From Campylobacteraceae bacterium (GTDB lineage Bacteria > Campylobacterota > Campylobacteria > Campylobacterales > JALSKU01): 37,928 nt of DNA. The stretch is from contig JALWUQ010000074.1 in assembly GCA_026993075.1 (NCBI GenBank), positions 1-37,928 of the forward strand, written 5' to 3'. Every line of letters starts with the position of its first letter. Positions within the stretch are counted from its first letter, which is position 1. A model generated the notes under the pieces. It was not told the DNA's origin. It was given only the letters and a program-made list of their open reading frames with translations, and searched no databases. Positions 7,752 to 16,615 of this stretch are shown piece by piece. The position numbers were made by a program, and so were the translations under genes.

Positions 7752-8455
7752 GCTATCTTTTGATATGCTTTTTCCAATTCTTTATATAATTGATTTGGAG
7801 TAATTTTTGGCTGTTCATTAATAATCTTATTCATAGTGATATTATCTTCGACATCACCCCATAATTTTTTATATGTTCCTTCTTTGTAACCGTTATCTTG
7901 TCTAAATTTATTTAGTACATTTTTTCCAACATAAACTTTATACAGTGAATATAAGTTTAAACCGCAGTTGTGAGCTACTGTAAAATACTCGCTTAAAATC
8001 ATCTCAAAAGGATTATTGTGTATCCCTGAGGTTATATGTATAATTCTTTCTACTTGATTGATGATTTCCATTTGATTTACATTTTTTATATTTTTTGGCT
8101 CTTTGCAAAATGTTTTAAAGCTTTTGTTATCCATAATATATGAGGTGATTTCATCAATTCCGCCTATTTTGTTATTGTGATAATATTCAAGCGCCAAACT
8201 CATAATAAAGTGCCAAATATCAATAACTTCTATCTGTATATTTTGCCAGTCAGGAGAGCCATTTATATTTTTCCAGTGTTTCCATGTGAAGCTGTCTATC
8301 AACTCGGTACACTCCATATAAATACATCTTTTCCAGCTGATTATACGGTCATATTTATTGTATCCGCTTTCCCATCCTTTTCCATTTGTATCATCATTTA
8401 ATGTTTGTTGCATTTCAAGCATAGTTTTTAGCATTTGTTCATTATTTAAGTTCAT
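7748..8455 (-). CDS. dut: Dimeric dUTPase
   Basis: This 235-residue protein belongs to the all-alpha NTP pyrophosphatase family, the Campylobacter-type dUTPase. It hydrolyses dUTP to dUMP and pyrophosphate, which keeps uracil out of DNA and feeds dTMP synthesis. The N-terminal WKRCIYMECTELIDSF and IEVIDIWHF motifs supply the acidic magnesium ligands, and the SFTWKHWKNI stretch is characteristic of the family. An extended -10 box (TGCTATAAT, 8485-8490) predicts a start near 8478, about 23 bases before the ATG. It is followed by the EI24 gene with a four-base overlap. Confidence 0.9.
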   Translation of the reverse strand: MNLNNEQMLKTMLEMQQTLNDDTNGKGWESGYNKYDRIISWKRCIYMECTELIDSFTWKHWKNINGSPDWQNIQIEVIDIWHFIMSLALEYYHNNKIGGIDEITSYIMDNKSFKTFCKEPKNIKNVNQMEIINQVERIIHITSGIHNNPFEMILSEYFTVAHNCGLNLYSLYKVYVGKNVLNKFRQDNGYKEGTYKKLWGDVEDNITMNKIINEQPKITPNQLYKELEKAYQKIA

Positions 8456-8484
8456 TATCGTGCCCCATTTTGAAATAAGAAATA

Positions 8485-8490
8485 ATTATA
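8485..8490 (-). promoter_or_regulatory. Extended -10 promoter of dut
   Basis: The minus strand reads TGCTATAAT, an extended -10 box. The predicted start is near 8478 and the leader is about 23 bases. It lies between the stop of the small hypothetical gene and dut. Confidence 0.6.
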
Positions 8491-8498
8491 GCATAATT

Positions 8499-8723
8499 TT
8501 ATTTATTGTTAACTTCCGACATACTGCATTTAGCTTCATATTTTTTATTTTTTATCTTTAAAAGAGACTCTTTTGTATAAGTAAGTATTTTTTTTTGATC
8601 AGCTATTGGCTCCATTAGTCTGTTTTTTTCTGTTAAAGGTATGGATTGATCTTCAACAATATTTAAAATATCTTTTTGTAATCTGTTATTATACTCATCG
8701 ATTTGTTTCAGTATTATTTCCAT
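8499..8723 (-). CDS. Small hypothetical helical protein
   Basis: The likely product is 74 residues beginning MEIILKQIDEYNNRL. I chose this internal ATG over the track start at 8759 because AGAGGA lies five bases upstream of it, while the extra 12 residues fall in a structured leader. The sequence is strongly charged and predicted helical, possibly a short coiled coil (residues 1-30 and 38-60), with a single Cys near the end. I do not recognise a family. It has its own promoter (-10 at 8812-8817) and precedes dut. Confidence 0.6.
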   Translation of the reverse strand: MEIILKQIDEYNNRLQKDILNIVEDQSIPLTEKNRLMEPIADQKKILTYTKESLLKIKNKKYEAKCSMSEVNNK

Positions 8724-8755
8724 GTTATCCTCTTTTTTATAATGACTAACCTTAC

Positions 8756-8817
8756 GCACTAAAGCTATGAAAAGAAGAGCTTTTCGAGAAAAAAGTGCAT
8801 AAAATCAGATAATTATA
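8756..8817 (-). promoter_or_regulatory. Promoter and structured leader of the small hypothetical gene
   Basis: The minus strand carries TATAAT at 8812-8817, giving a start near 8805 and a leader of about 80 bases. Within it GCACT (8756-8760) can pair with AGTGC (8794-8798), and AAAGCT (8761-8766) with AGCTTT (8778-8783), making a two-part hairpin. It ends about 25 bases before the ribosome-binding site. The function is unknown. Confidence 0.4.
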
Positions 8818-9699
8818 CTATATTTTTACTTTTTTTCTTTGTATTATCAAGCCTAAAAATATAAAAATAAGTGCAATAATTGTTGAAGTTTCTATTTTTT
8901 CTCCGACGATAAAATGTATAAATATCAAAGATAAAAAAGGAGATAGAAATATCAAATTGGCTGTTTTGCTTGTGCTTTTGCTATATTTTAATGCTTTAAG
9001 CCATAATACATATGTTACTCCCATTTCAAAAAATCCCACATACGCAGATGACAATACAGCTTTTATGTTAAGTGGTTGAAAATGACTAAATGAAATAAAA
9101 TAAATAAGTATTAATATAACTCCGATTAAAAAGTTGCAAAACAGCCCTATAACAGGATCAACTTTTGATTTTGTATTAAATATCCAATAAAACGACCAAA
9201 GTATTGTACTAAAAAGTGCTAAAAAAACTCCATAACTATTTGAAAAATGAAGTGTAAAAATATTTCCTTTGGTTGCTATTATCAAAACTCCAAAATATGC
9301 AATAATACCTGCTAAAATGTCATAAACAGAAAGTTTATGTTTTAAAAAAATAACAGATAGGTATGAGAGAGTTAATGCCCATGTGTAATTTATGGACTGA
9401 GCTTCTTGAGCAGGAAGCAAGTTATAAGCTTTAAATAAAACAAGATAGTAAAGAAACGGATTTATAGCTCCGAGTACCAAAATAAGAATAAAATGTTCTT
9501 TTAGATAATTAAAAGCGATTTTTATCTTTTTTTTTACAAGTAACACGGTCGTTAAGAACAGAAGTGAAGTCAAAGATGAATATAAAAGAAGCTCAACAGG
9601 AGATAGCACTCTCAAAGATATTTTAAATGCAGTAGCAACTGTTGACCACAGTATCACGGCACTTAGAGCAAAGATATAAGAGAGTCTTTGGTTTTGCAT
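8818..9699 (-). CDS. EamA/DMT family transporter
   Basis: This 293-residue protein has ten hydrophobic segments arranged as two EamA repeats (about 5-140 and 150-288), the usual form of drug/metabolite exporters such as RhaT and YdcZ relatives. The second repeat ends SPFLSLIFIHFIVGEKI, followed by a final helix and a Lys-rich tail (IQRKKVKI), which favours a cytoplasmic C-terminus. The substrate cannot be told from sequence. No clear ribosome-binding site precedes the ATG. The gene follows arsR on the same strand after about 100 bases of AT-rich DNA. Confidence 0.85.
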   Translation of the reverse strand: MQNQRLSYIFALSAVILWSTVATAFKISLRVLSPVELLLYSSLTSLLFLTTVLLVKKKIKIAFNYLKEHFILILVLGAINPFLYYLVLFKAYNLLPAQEAQSINYTWALTLSYLSVIFLKHKLSVYDILAGIIAYFGVLIIATKGNIFTLHFSNSYGVFLALFSTILWSFYWIFNTKSKVDPVIGLFCNFLIGVILILIYFISFSHFQPLNIKAVLSSAYVGFFEMGVTYVLWLKALKYSKSTSKTANLIFLSPFLSLIFIHFIVGEKIETSTIIALIFIFLGLIIQRKKVKI

Positions 9700-9799
9700 A
9701 AATTTAATATGATAGGTTGATTAGAGCGATGATGCTCAAATTGCATTTAAAAAATAAAAAAACAGGCATTAAAAATAAAATTATTCTTTTCATGGAAAG

Positions 9800-10108
9800 T
9801 TATATATCACATTTTGTTTTAAAATCCGGTATATCAAGTTCTAAAAATCCTATCTCTTTTAAAATATGTTGCCTAAATTCATCAAGTGGAGATCTTATAC
9901 TGTAGTATGCCCACCTTCCTTTTCTGCTAACTTTTAAAAAACCGGCTTCTTTTAAAATGTTAAGATGTCTTGAAATGCGAGATTGTATCATGCTAAATGA
10001 AGTCTGTATATCGCATACACAAATATTTTTATTTATATAGATAAATCTAAGTATTCTTATTCTTGTTTCATCATTGACGCTACTAATTGTTTTTAAAAAT
10101 GTATTCAT
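9800..10108 (-). CDS. ArsR/SmtB family transcriptional regulator
   Basis: This winged-helix repressor of about 102 residues has the ICVCDIQ motif at the start of helix 3, the position of the ELCVCDL metal/metalloid site in ArsR. The recognition region is SMIQSRISRHLNILKEAGF and the wing is RKGRWAYYS. A further Cys lies in the last residues (KTKCDI). I chose the second ATG (10108) because AAGG is eight bases upstream of it but only two bases from the first ATG at 10114. It is six or so bases downstream of trxC and ends the efflux operon, so metal- or thiol-responsive control of that operon is plausible. Confidence 0.85.
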   Translation of the reverse strand: MNTFLKTISSVNDETRIRILRFIYINKNICVCDIQTSFSMIQSRISRHLNILKEAGFLKVSRKGRWAYYSIRSPLDEFRQHILKEIGFLELDIPDFKTKCDI

Positions 10109-10120
10109 TCGCATAGCCTT

Positions 10121-10555
10121 TTAGATAAAATTAGTTACTGTGTTGATGATAGAATGTTTATCAAGTGCACCGGAAACTCTGTGAACTTCAGTTTTGTTTT
10201 TAAAGATTATGGTAGTGGGGATGCCTCTTATACCAAATCTTTGAGATAAATAAGGATATTCCTCGGTATTGACTTTTACAAATACCGCTTTAAGCGGAAA
10301 CTTTTTTGCCGCAGCTTCAAAGTTTGGTGCCATCATTTTACAAGGTCCGCACCACGGAGCCCAAAAATCAACTACAACAGGGATATCACTATTTTGTATA
10401 ATTTTATCAAAATCATTATCTCCAATAGAGATAGGATGAGTCTCTAAAAGAGATTTGCCACAATTTCCACAGTTTGCTTTTTTAATCTCTTTATTTTTAG
10501 GAATTGCATTTATCTTTTTGCAATATGGGCAAACAACTTTTATCTTATTATCCAT
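10121..10555 (-). CDS. trxC: Thioredoxin 2 (zinc-ribbon thioredoxin)
   Basis: The product has 144 residues. The N-terminus holds two CxxC pairs (CPYCKK near 9 and CGNCGK near 30), which form the zinc-binding ribbon of the TrxC type. The thioredoxin fold follows with active site WCGPCK and the cis-proline segment GIRGIPTTIIF. It is a cytoplasmic disulfide reductase, and TrxC proteins are associated with oxidative stress. Twenty-six bases separate it from the ABC ATPase gene upstream and six from arsR downstream, so it appears to be part of the efflux operon. Confidence 0.9.
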   Translation of the reverse strand: MDNKIKVVCPYCKKINAIPKNKEIKKANCGNCGKSLLETHPISIGDNDFDKIIQNSDIPVVVDFWAPWCGPCKMMAPNFEAAAKKFPLKAVFVKVNTEEYPYLSQRFGIRGIPTTIIFKNKTEVHRVSGALDKHSIINTVTNFI

Positions 10556-10581
10556 TATAAACCTCCTAAATTGATTTTTAA

Positions 10582-11295
10582 TTATATCATATTTTTATTG
10601 GCAGAAGTATCTACGGATATGACTTTTTTATTTTTTATTTTCAGCACTCTATCACACAAAGGAAGCATCGATTCATCGTGAGTTACCATAACAACAGCAA
10701 CATTTTGATCTATTGCGATTTTTTTTAACATTTTTACAACATCTATTGATCTTGTTATATCAAGAGCGGCAGTCGGCTCATCTGCTAAAATAATTTCTGG
10801 TTTATTTGCTAAAGCTCTCGCTATCGCCACTCTTTGGTTTTGCCCGCCTGAGAGCGAAGAGGGCATCGCATAAGCTTTGCCGGCAATGTCAAAATAATCA
10901 AGAAGCTCCATTGCTGTTTCTTTTGATTCTTTTTTTGATTTTCCATTGGTTTGAGGAAGCAGGGTAACATTTTCTAAAACATTTAAAAATGGTATAAGAT
11001 AATGAGCTTGAAAAATGAAGCCTATTTTTTCTCTTCGTATTTTTCTTGTTTGTTTAGTCAGCCATTTATTTTCATAAACTTTTTCATCGCCTATGTAAAT
11101 TATACCGCTTGTAGGTGTTTCAACACACCCTATCATCATAAGAAGCGTAGTTTTTCCAGCCCCGCTAGGAGCTATAAGAGCAACAAGTTCACCTTTGTTT
11201 ATAGTAAACGATGCCCCGTCAATCACTGTTATTTCACTTTCACCTTTTCCGAATTTTTTTACAATATTTTCAATTTTTATACTCTGTTTGTTCAT
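10582..11295 (-). CDS. ABC transporter ATP-binding protein (MacB/LolD/DevA-like)
   Basis: This 237-residue ATPase has Walker A APSGAGKTT (first Gly replaced by Ala), a Q loop in FIFQAHYLIPFL, the signature LSGGQNQRVAIARAL, Walker B IILADEPTAALD and a switch His in MVTHD. The family pairs with FtsX-like permeases in tripartite efflux or lipoprotein-release machines. It begins one base after the permease stop, so it is the ATPase of the system encoded just upstream. It works at the inner face of the cytoplasmic membrane. Confidence 0.92.
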   Translation of the reverse strand: MNKQSIKIENIVKKFGKGESEITVIDGASFTINKGELVALIAPSGAGKTTLLMMIGCVETPTSGIIYIGDEKVYENKWLTKQTRKIRREKIGFIFQAHYLIPFLNVLENVTLLPQTNGKSKKESKETAMELLDYFDIAGKAYAMPSSLSGGQNQRVAIARALANKPEIILADEPTAALDITRSIDVVKMLKKIAIDQNVAVVMVTHDESMLPLCDRVLKIKNKKVISVDTSANKNMI

Positions 11296-11296
11296 G

Positions 11297-12442
11297 CTAT
11301 CCTCCTATTGCCGAAGCAGGGTCTGCTTTTATGACCTTTCTGATAGCTACTAATGAAGCTAAAACAGATGCGATGATTATAACTATAAAAAGCCCCCATG
11401 CATCGGGAGTTTCCAAAACAACTCTCTTTGGAAATTTATTATAAATCAAATGAGCAAAAATATTTCCGAAAATAAAAGCTAAAACACCAAGAAGCATAGT
11501 TTCTTGAGCTATCATTTTAACTATCATATTGTTTGGGATACCTATAAGTTTCATTATAGCTATCTCTTTCATCTTCTCTAAAGTCATAGTGTATATGATA
11601 AGAGATATAATGATAGTGGAAACCACAACTAAAATAGCTGTAAACATGCCAATTTGTTTGGAAGCGGTTTTGATAACATTTTGGGTAAGTATAGCTGTTT
11701 GTTGTGCCTGGGTATATACACTTTTATGTTGATATTTTCTTATCTCATTCGCTATGATTTCTGGTGAGTAACCTGTTCTTATAGTTGCAACTATTGCATT
11801 TACCAAATGAGAATTTCTATTTACTATCCCTCTTAATCTATCATTTCTAATACGGTTGTTGGAGAATAAAAACTGTAACTCTTGAGCATCTTTTAAACTC
11901 ATATAAACAAGTGGCGAACCACCTGAGGCTACAGTACCGTGAGTTATGCCAACAACTTTAAACCTGTGCCTTCCAAGATGTATGTAATTATTTAGTTTAA
12001 AACCTGTTTTATCACTTACTACTATCTCATAATGATCTCTGCGTAAAGTTCTACCTGCTATAATCCTTGAAGGGTTTATAGGAGAAATGCTACCATAAGG
12101 ATCAAAACCGACAGCTGTAACTCTTATGGGTTTAGTAGCGGTGGGAAGTTGTATATTTTGAAAAGTCAAAGCCCCTGTTTTGTCTATGCCATTAACTGCA
12201 CGGATTATATCTTTTAAGTCTTCATGCACTCTTGAACTTTCTGCAAAAGGCCCTAAGGTATTTTGCTGGACTATCCACATATCAGCTCCTATATCATTGA
12301 TAAGCACTTTGGCATCTGATATCATCCCTCGATAGACTCCTATCATGATAAGCACAATTCCAAGCAACATTCCCACACCCATAGCGGTAACGATAAATTT
12401 ACCCAAAGTATGAGAAACATCTTTTTGAGCTAAATTTATCAT
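11297..12442 (-). CDS. FtsX/MacB-type ABC transporter permease (DevC-like)
   Basis: This 381-residue permease has one N-terminal transmembrane segment (about 17-40), a large periplasmic domain (about 45-265) and three C-terminal segments (about 270-295, 320-345 and 350-370). That is the MacB_PCD plus FtsX arrangement of DevC-type exporters. The cytoplasmic EKMKEIAIMKLIG coupling helix is clear. It overlaps the membrane-fusion gene by four bases and is followed at once by the ATPase. Known relatives use a mechanotransmission cycle to drive substrate through TolC. Confidence 0.9.
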   Translation of the reverse strand: MINLAQKDVSHTLGKFIVTAMGVGMLLGIVLIMIGVYRGMISDAKVLINDIGADMWIVQQNTLGPFAESSRVHEDLKDIIRAVNGIDKTGALTFQNIQLPTATKPIRVTAVGFDPYGSISPINPSRIIAGRTLRRDHYEIVVSDKTGFKLNNYIHLGRHRFKVVGITHGTVASGGSPLVYMSLKDAQELQFLFSNNRIRNDRLRGIVNRNSHLVNAIVATIRTGYSPEIIANEIRKYQHKSVYTQAQQTAILTQNVIKTASKQIGMFTAILVVVSTIIISLIIYTMTLEKMKEIAIMKLIGIPNNMIVKMIAQETMLLGVLAFIFGNIFAHLIYNKFPKRVVLETPDAWGLFIVIIIASVLASLVAIRKVIKADPASAIGG

Positions 12443-13584
12443 AAATGCAGACTCATACCCTCTTTAAGAGGTTTATTTTTTGGAGATGCAATTAGTAACT
12501 TAGTATTATCTTTGATGCCTGATATTCCGATATAGTTTTCGCCTCTTGCTATGATTTTTATACTTTGGAAGTGTGCTTTATTGTTTTTTACTATCCAAAT
12601 ACCGGGTTTTTCATCTTTATATACTATCAAGTTTGCAGGAACTCTCAATAGTTTTTTAAATTGTTTTGTAATTATGACAACCTGGGCTTGTTCATTTATG
12701 TAAAAAGGAATAGGCAGTTTATCAAAAGCAACATCCACTTCTCTTTCCAATGTTACAGGGTCGCTTTGGGCTACAATCCTTTTGACATAGCCTTTAAATT
12801 TTTTATTTTGTTTGGAGCGAAGTGTTATGATGGCTTTTTGCCCGACTTTTATATCTGTGCTTATTTTTTCATCAATATATGTTTTTATCCATACAGTTTT
12901 AGGATCAACTATTTCTAAAATTGTTTGATTAGGGAGTACGGCTTGATGCGTTTGTATATTTTTAGATATAACAAACCCATTAACCGGAGAATAGATTTTG
13001 TATCTTGATATTCTCGTTTGCAAAGAATCGACTGCTTTTTTGGCTATTTTGATCCCTATTTTCGCAGAATTTATACGGGCTTTTGTGACTTCTATTTGTG
13101 CTTTTATCTGTGATAAATCAGATTTTGCCTTATCGTATTCAGCTTTAGATACAAAAGATTGTTTTTTTAATTTATCATATCTTTTAAATGTGATAAGAGC
13201 AAGTGATTTTTGTGCTAAAAATACTTTGAGCTCTTTTTGTGATGCTATAAAGTCGGATTTTGCTTTATTGACCCCAAGCTTTGCCTCTTTTAAAAGTTCC
13301 GGAAGATTAACTTCATCCATTACCACCAAAAGGTCACCTTTTTTGACCCACCTTCCCTCATCAGTTAGTATGGACAATACCTTTGCACTAACTCCCGCAT
13401 TTATAGAGTATATATTTTTTGCACCTTCATTTCCTATACCAAATACCTTAACACTTATATTTCCTTTTTTAGGAAGAGTTGTTTTGTAAGTGATTTTAGG
13501 TATATAAATTTTATTATAAAATAAAAATCCACCAATGCCTATTATTGCTAAGATTACAAGATATTTTACTATTTTATTTATCAT
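12439..13584 (-). CDS. Periplasmic membrane-fusion protein (HlyD/MacA family)
   Basis: The product has 381 residues. It has an N-terminal membrane anchor (about 7-24), a split lipoyl domain (SILTDEGRWVKKGDLLVVMDE and later YSPVNGFVISKN), an alpha-helical hairpin (about 95-200) that reaches TolC, and beta-barrel and membrane-proximal domains. This is the adaptor that joins the FtsX-like permease to the outer-membrane channel. It shares one base with the TolC gene stop and overlaps the permease by four bases, showing strict translational coupling. Confidence 0.92.
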   Translation of the reverse strand: MINKIVKYLVILAIIGIGGFLFYNKIYIPKITYKTTLPKKGNISVKVFGIGNEGAKNIYSINAGVSAKVLSILTDEGRWVKKGDLLVVMDEVNLPELLKEAKLGVNKAKSDFIASQKELKVFLAQKSLALITFKRYDKLKKQSFVSKAEYDKAKSDLSQIKAQIEVTKARINSAKIGIKIAKKAVDSLQTRISRYKIYSPVNGFVISKNIQTHQAVLPNQTILEIVDPKTVWIKTYIDEKISTDIKVGQKAIITLRSKQNKKFKGYVKRIVAQSDPVTLEREVDVAFDKLPIPFYINEQAQVVIITKQFKKLLRVPANLIVYKDEKPGIWIVKNNKAHFQSIKIIARGENYIGISGIKDNTKLLIASPKNKPLKEGMSLHL

Positions 13585-14837
13585 TAAAATTCCCCTTTTA
13601 AATATTTAAGTCTGGCTATTGCTATACTTTTTGCATAATAAGCTTCTAAAACCCCTAATTTTGAATTTAATATAACCGAGATGGCATCTAAAACTTCTAC
13701 ATAGGTTGCAAGTCCTACTTTGTATCTTCCTTCTATAACTTTTTTTGTTTCATTTGCGGAAAATAATTGTGCTTTTTTTGCCTTTATGGTTTTTTTGTAT
13801 TCTTTTATATCATTTAACAGACCGTCAATCTCATCTTTTAATTCTAAAATTTTTGAATTTTTTTGTTCTTTTGCCAACTCAAAAGCAAGTTGGGCTTTTT
13901 GCTCTTGTGCATTTAGTCTTCCACCACTATATAAAGGTATGCTAAGTGTTAAACCGATGAGTTTTGAGTCATAATTATTTAAAGTGCCAAGTCTATTGTA
14001 TGAAGCAATTAAATTAACAGAACCATACTTTGAAGCTTGAGATGATTTGTGAAGTAACTTGTTTTTTTGTATATTTTGCTCTTGTATTTTTATTTGATAA
14101 TTACTCTTTAGTATCTCTTTTTCTATATTCGGATTATACTTGAAATCTTGTTTAATGATATTTATTTGAAGCTTTACATCATTGGGTATTTTTTCTCCCA
14201 TATACAAAGATAGCGAGTCTTTAGCTTTTGTGAATGAAGTTTTGGCTATGGCTAAATTGTCTTTTGCTTGGTAAAAAGCAGACAAAAAACGACTCTCATC
14301 AGCTTTTGTTTTGAGCCCATGTCGTGCCATAGCTTTTGCTTGAAGATACAATGCTTGTTTTGATTCTAAGTCTTTTTCTCTAACTTTTATAGCCTCTTTT
14401 TGTACGACCATGAGCTCATAAAGAGATTTGACTTTGTATGCTAGTAAAATTTTTGCTTCTTTTAATGACAATTTTGATATATCTTCATCAAATTTAAATG
14501 CTTCAACCATGTACTTTGTCTTTTTAAAATCCCAAATTTTTTGTTTTAAAGATATTCCTACACTCCATCCGTTATCATTTATAGTTTTAAAATGATTATT
14601 TGATGTAATTGGATAAGTTTGAGTTATATTGTATCCTGCTTGGAGATTTATTTGAGGTAAATTATCGGCATTTGCAGATTGATAACTTTTTCGAGACTGT
14701 TTTATTTTAAGCATAAAACTTTTTATGTCTGGGTGATTTAAAAGAGTTTTTTTTATACTCTCTTTTATAGTCAGTGTATTTGCATAAAGAATTCCGTTTA
14801 TTAAAATTATTGCTATGATAAATATAACTTTTTTCAT
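13584..14837 (-). CDS. TolC family outer-membrane efflux protein
   Basis: This 417-residue protein has a Sec signal peptide (MKKVIFIIAIILINGILYA, then N) and two repeated long helical hairpins with Leu-rich heptads, as in OEP/TolC family channels. The segment LTLSIPLYSGGRLNAQEQKA (about 290-310) is typical of the family's second repeat. It is the first gene of the efflux set and has its own promoter (-10 at 14873-14878) and AAGGA before the ATG. It follows the sensor kinase by 79 bases and is a probable target of that two-component system. Confidence 0.9.
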   Translation of the reverse strand: MKKVIFIIAIILINGILYANTLTIKESIKKTLLNHPDIKSFMLKIKQSRKSYQSANADNLPQINLQAGYNITQTYPITSNNHFKTINDNGWSVGISLKQKIWDFKKTKYMVEAFKFDEDISKLSLKEAKILLAYKVKSLYELMVVQKEAIKVREKDLESKQALYLQAKAMARHGLKTKADESRFLSAFYQAKDNLAIAKTSFTKAKDSLSLYMGEKIPNDVKLQINIIKQDFKYNPNIEKEILKSNYQIKIQEQNIQKNKLLHKSSQASKYGSVNLIASYNRLGTLNNYDSKLIGLTLSIPLYSGGRLNAQEQKAQLAFELAKEQKNSKILELKDEIDGLLNDIKEYKKTIKAKKAQLFSANETKKVIEGRYKVGLATYVEVLDAISVILNSKLGVLEAYYAKSIAIARLKYLKGEF

Positions 14838-14872
14838 TATTTTCCTTGGGTTTATAGTAAATTTATGGCGTA

Positions 14873-14878
14873 ATTATA
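14873..14878 (-). promoter_or_regulatory. -10 box of the TolC-HlyD-ABC-trxC-arsR operon
   Basis: The minus strand reads GTGTATAATTACG between the kinase stop (14917) and the TolC start (14837). The predicted start is near 14866 and leaves a leader of about 29 bases. This would allow the efflux operon to be controlled separately from the regulatory genes. Confidence 0.55.
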
Positions 14879-14916
14879 CACTATGTATGTTAGCTTATCG
14901 TTATTTTACTTCCTTG

Positions 14917-15987
14917 TTAAAATATCAAGATAAAACAATTTTCATTTTTATTGGAATTGACTTCTATCTTAATATTCATAGCATCGCAAAGTCTTTTGAC
15001 TATATCAAGCCCTATGCCGCTGCTGCCTTGAAGACTATAGTCTCTATTAAATACTTTACCTGTCTCTTTTATTTCAATTCCGCTATTTTCAATATATAAT
15101 CTATTTTTTTTCACATAGATTTTCACATATCCGTCTAAAGTGTTATACTTGCAGGCATTTGAGATGAGATTATGTAAAACTTGCTTAAGGGCATCTGTAT
15201 TTGTTTTTGCAAATAATGTATCACAATATAATTTAAAGTTTATATGAGGATAATTTGGTTGATGAAGTTGCAGAACATCCTTTACGACATTACAGATATT
15301 TACATAGGTTACTTGAAAAGTTTTTTTCTCTAAGAGAATTGTTAAATTCTCTCTAAGTTCTGAAATTGTTTCTATGCTTTTTTTCAATCTTTTTATTGCT
15401 TTTGTCTCTTTTGTGTGATGATTTTTTTCTAAAAGCTTTATATTTAGTTTCATAGCAGTTATAGGCGTATTTATATCATGTATCAAATCTTTTGCAAATT
15501 TGTCCAAAGTGTCTATGCTTTCTTCCAAAGGTTTTAATGCACTTTTTGCCAGATAGTAGCTGACGATAGCAAAAATAAGTAAAAGTAAAAGTTGAATTAG
15601 GATGATTTTTAATTTCAAATCAAAAAGTTTTTGCTCAAATCTTGTTTTTGATTTGTAAATTACAAGATATAAATACTTTTGTCTTGTGGGGATAAATTTT
15701 ATAAATTCATTTTTTGTTATTTTAAAATTTTTTATATCTATGTAAATTCCATTTTGTTTTATATAACTATGATGAAACATACTTTTAAATTTTTCTATAT
15801 TTTCACCTTTTTTTATTCGTCTTGCATACTCTATTAAAGAGAAATTCTCAGCCTTTAAAAGTTGTCCTTTTATCTCTTTAAAATAAAAAAAACCGGCAAT
15901 AAGTATTAAAATCGCAACACTTAAAAAGTATATTATAAAAAACTTCAAAAAAGCTGTTTTTTTATGATGAAGCAAGACGGTATCCAA
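14917..15987 (-). CDS. Sensor histidine kinase
   Basis: This 356-residue protein has transmembrane segments at about 13-34 and 127-147 around a short sensor region of about 90 residues. The dimerisation box has the phospho-acceptor H170 in LIHDINTPITAM. ATPase motifs are an N box (NLISNACKYN) and a G box (GSSGIGLDIVKRL). The start is TTG, preceded closely by AAAAGG, and the first 26 bases overlap the end of the response-regulator gene in another frame. No ATG occurs before the first membrane segment. It presumably phosphorylates the adjacent OmpR-type regulator. Confidence 0.9.
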   Translation of the reverse strand: MDTVLLHHKKTAFLKFFIIYFLSVAILILIAGFFYFKEIKGQLLKAENFSLIEYARRIKKGENIEKFKSMFHHSYIKQNGIYIDIKNFKITKNEFIKFIPTRQKYLYLVIYKSKTRFEQKLFDLKLKIILIQLLLLLIFAIVSYYLAKSALKPLEESIDTLDKFAKDLIHDINTPITAMKLNIKLLEKNHHTKETKAIKRLKKSIETISELRENLTILLEKKTFQVTYVNICNVVKDVLQLHQPNYPHINFKLYCDTLFAKTNTDALKQVLHNLISNACKYNTLDGYVKIYVKKNRLYIENSGIEIKETGKVFNRDYSLQGSSGIGLDIVKRLCDAMNIKIEVNSNKNENCFILIF

Positions 15988-16615
15988 TACCTTTTATAGT
16001 TACTATGGGAAGCCCTATCTTTCGCAATTTGTTGATATGTACTCTTAACGCTCCACTACCTACATCTTTGTTGTAATATAGCTCATCAAAAATATATTCT
16101 TTACTTATCGTTTTATTCAAGTTCTTAAAAAAAAGTAGTGTCAATTTTAACTCATAAGGAGTCATCGCTATAAAGTTATTATCATAATAGAGTTCATTTT
16201 TATCTATTATAAAACAAAACTTATCTATCTTTATCTCATTGTCATAAGTGTTGTATTGCCTTTTTAAGATCGCTTTAATCCGTACAAGAAGTTCATCAAA
16301 ATCAAAAGGTTTTTTTATGTAATCATCAGCTCCGGATTTAAAGCCAAGAGATAAAGATGCTATATCGTCCAATGCCGTAAGGAAAATTGCAGGAGTTTCA
16401 TCACCACTTTCTCTTAAATTACGCAATAATTCAAAACCATTGATAAAAGGAACATTTACATCAAATAAGAACATATCAAATTTTTGTTCATAAGTTTTAT
16501 CGATCGCCTCTTCCCCGTCTTTTACATGAGTAATGGCAAAATTCTCACACTCCAATAATTCTATAAGAGATTCACTTAAAACTTTGTCATCTTCAAGTAG
16601 TAAAATCTTTGTCAT
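15962..16615 (-). CDS. OmpR-family response regulator
   Basis: The product has 217 residues. The receiver domain shows the acidic pair D9/D10, phospho-acceptor D52 in FLFDVNVPF, T80 in IFLTALDD and K102 in IKKPFDF. The C-terminal winged helix (about 125-215) includes MTPYELKLTLLFF and ends VTIKGIGYRLASS, which is the usual OmpR/PhoB ending. It is co-transcribed with the sensor kinase by overlap. Its promoter overlaps that of the divergent ygjP-like gene, and its most likely target is the efflux operon downstream. Confidence 0.92.
   Translation of the reverse strand: MTKILLLEDDKVLSESLIELLECENFAITHVKDGEEAIDKTYEQKFDMFLFDVNVPFINGFELLRNLRESGDETPAIFLTALDDIASLSLGFKSGADDYIKKPFDFDELLVRIKAILKRQYNTYDNEIKIDKFCFIIDKNELYYDNNFIAMTPYELKLTLLFFKNLNKTISKEYIFDELYYNKDVGSGALRVHINKLRKIGLPIVTIKGIGYRLASS

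Noticed and set aside
9717-9905. 62-residue + strand ORF in the gap between EamA and arsR
   Set aside because: Half of it is antisense to arsR and it lacks a ribosome-binding site; the rest is AT-rich intergenic DNA.
12998-13489. 163-residue + strand ORF opposite the membrane-fusion gene
   Set aside because: It mirrors the helical-hairpin region of the real gene and has a Phe/Ser-rich antisense composition.
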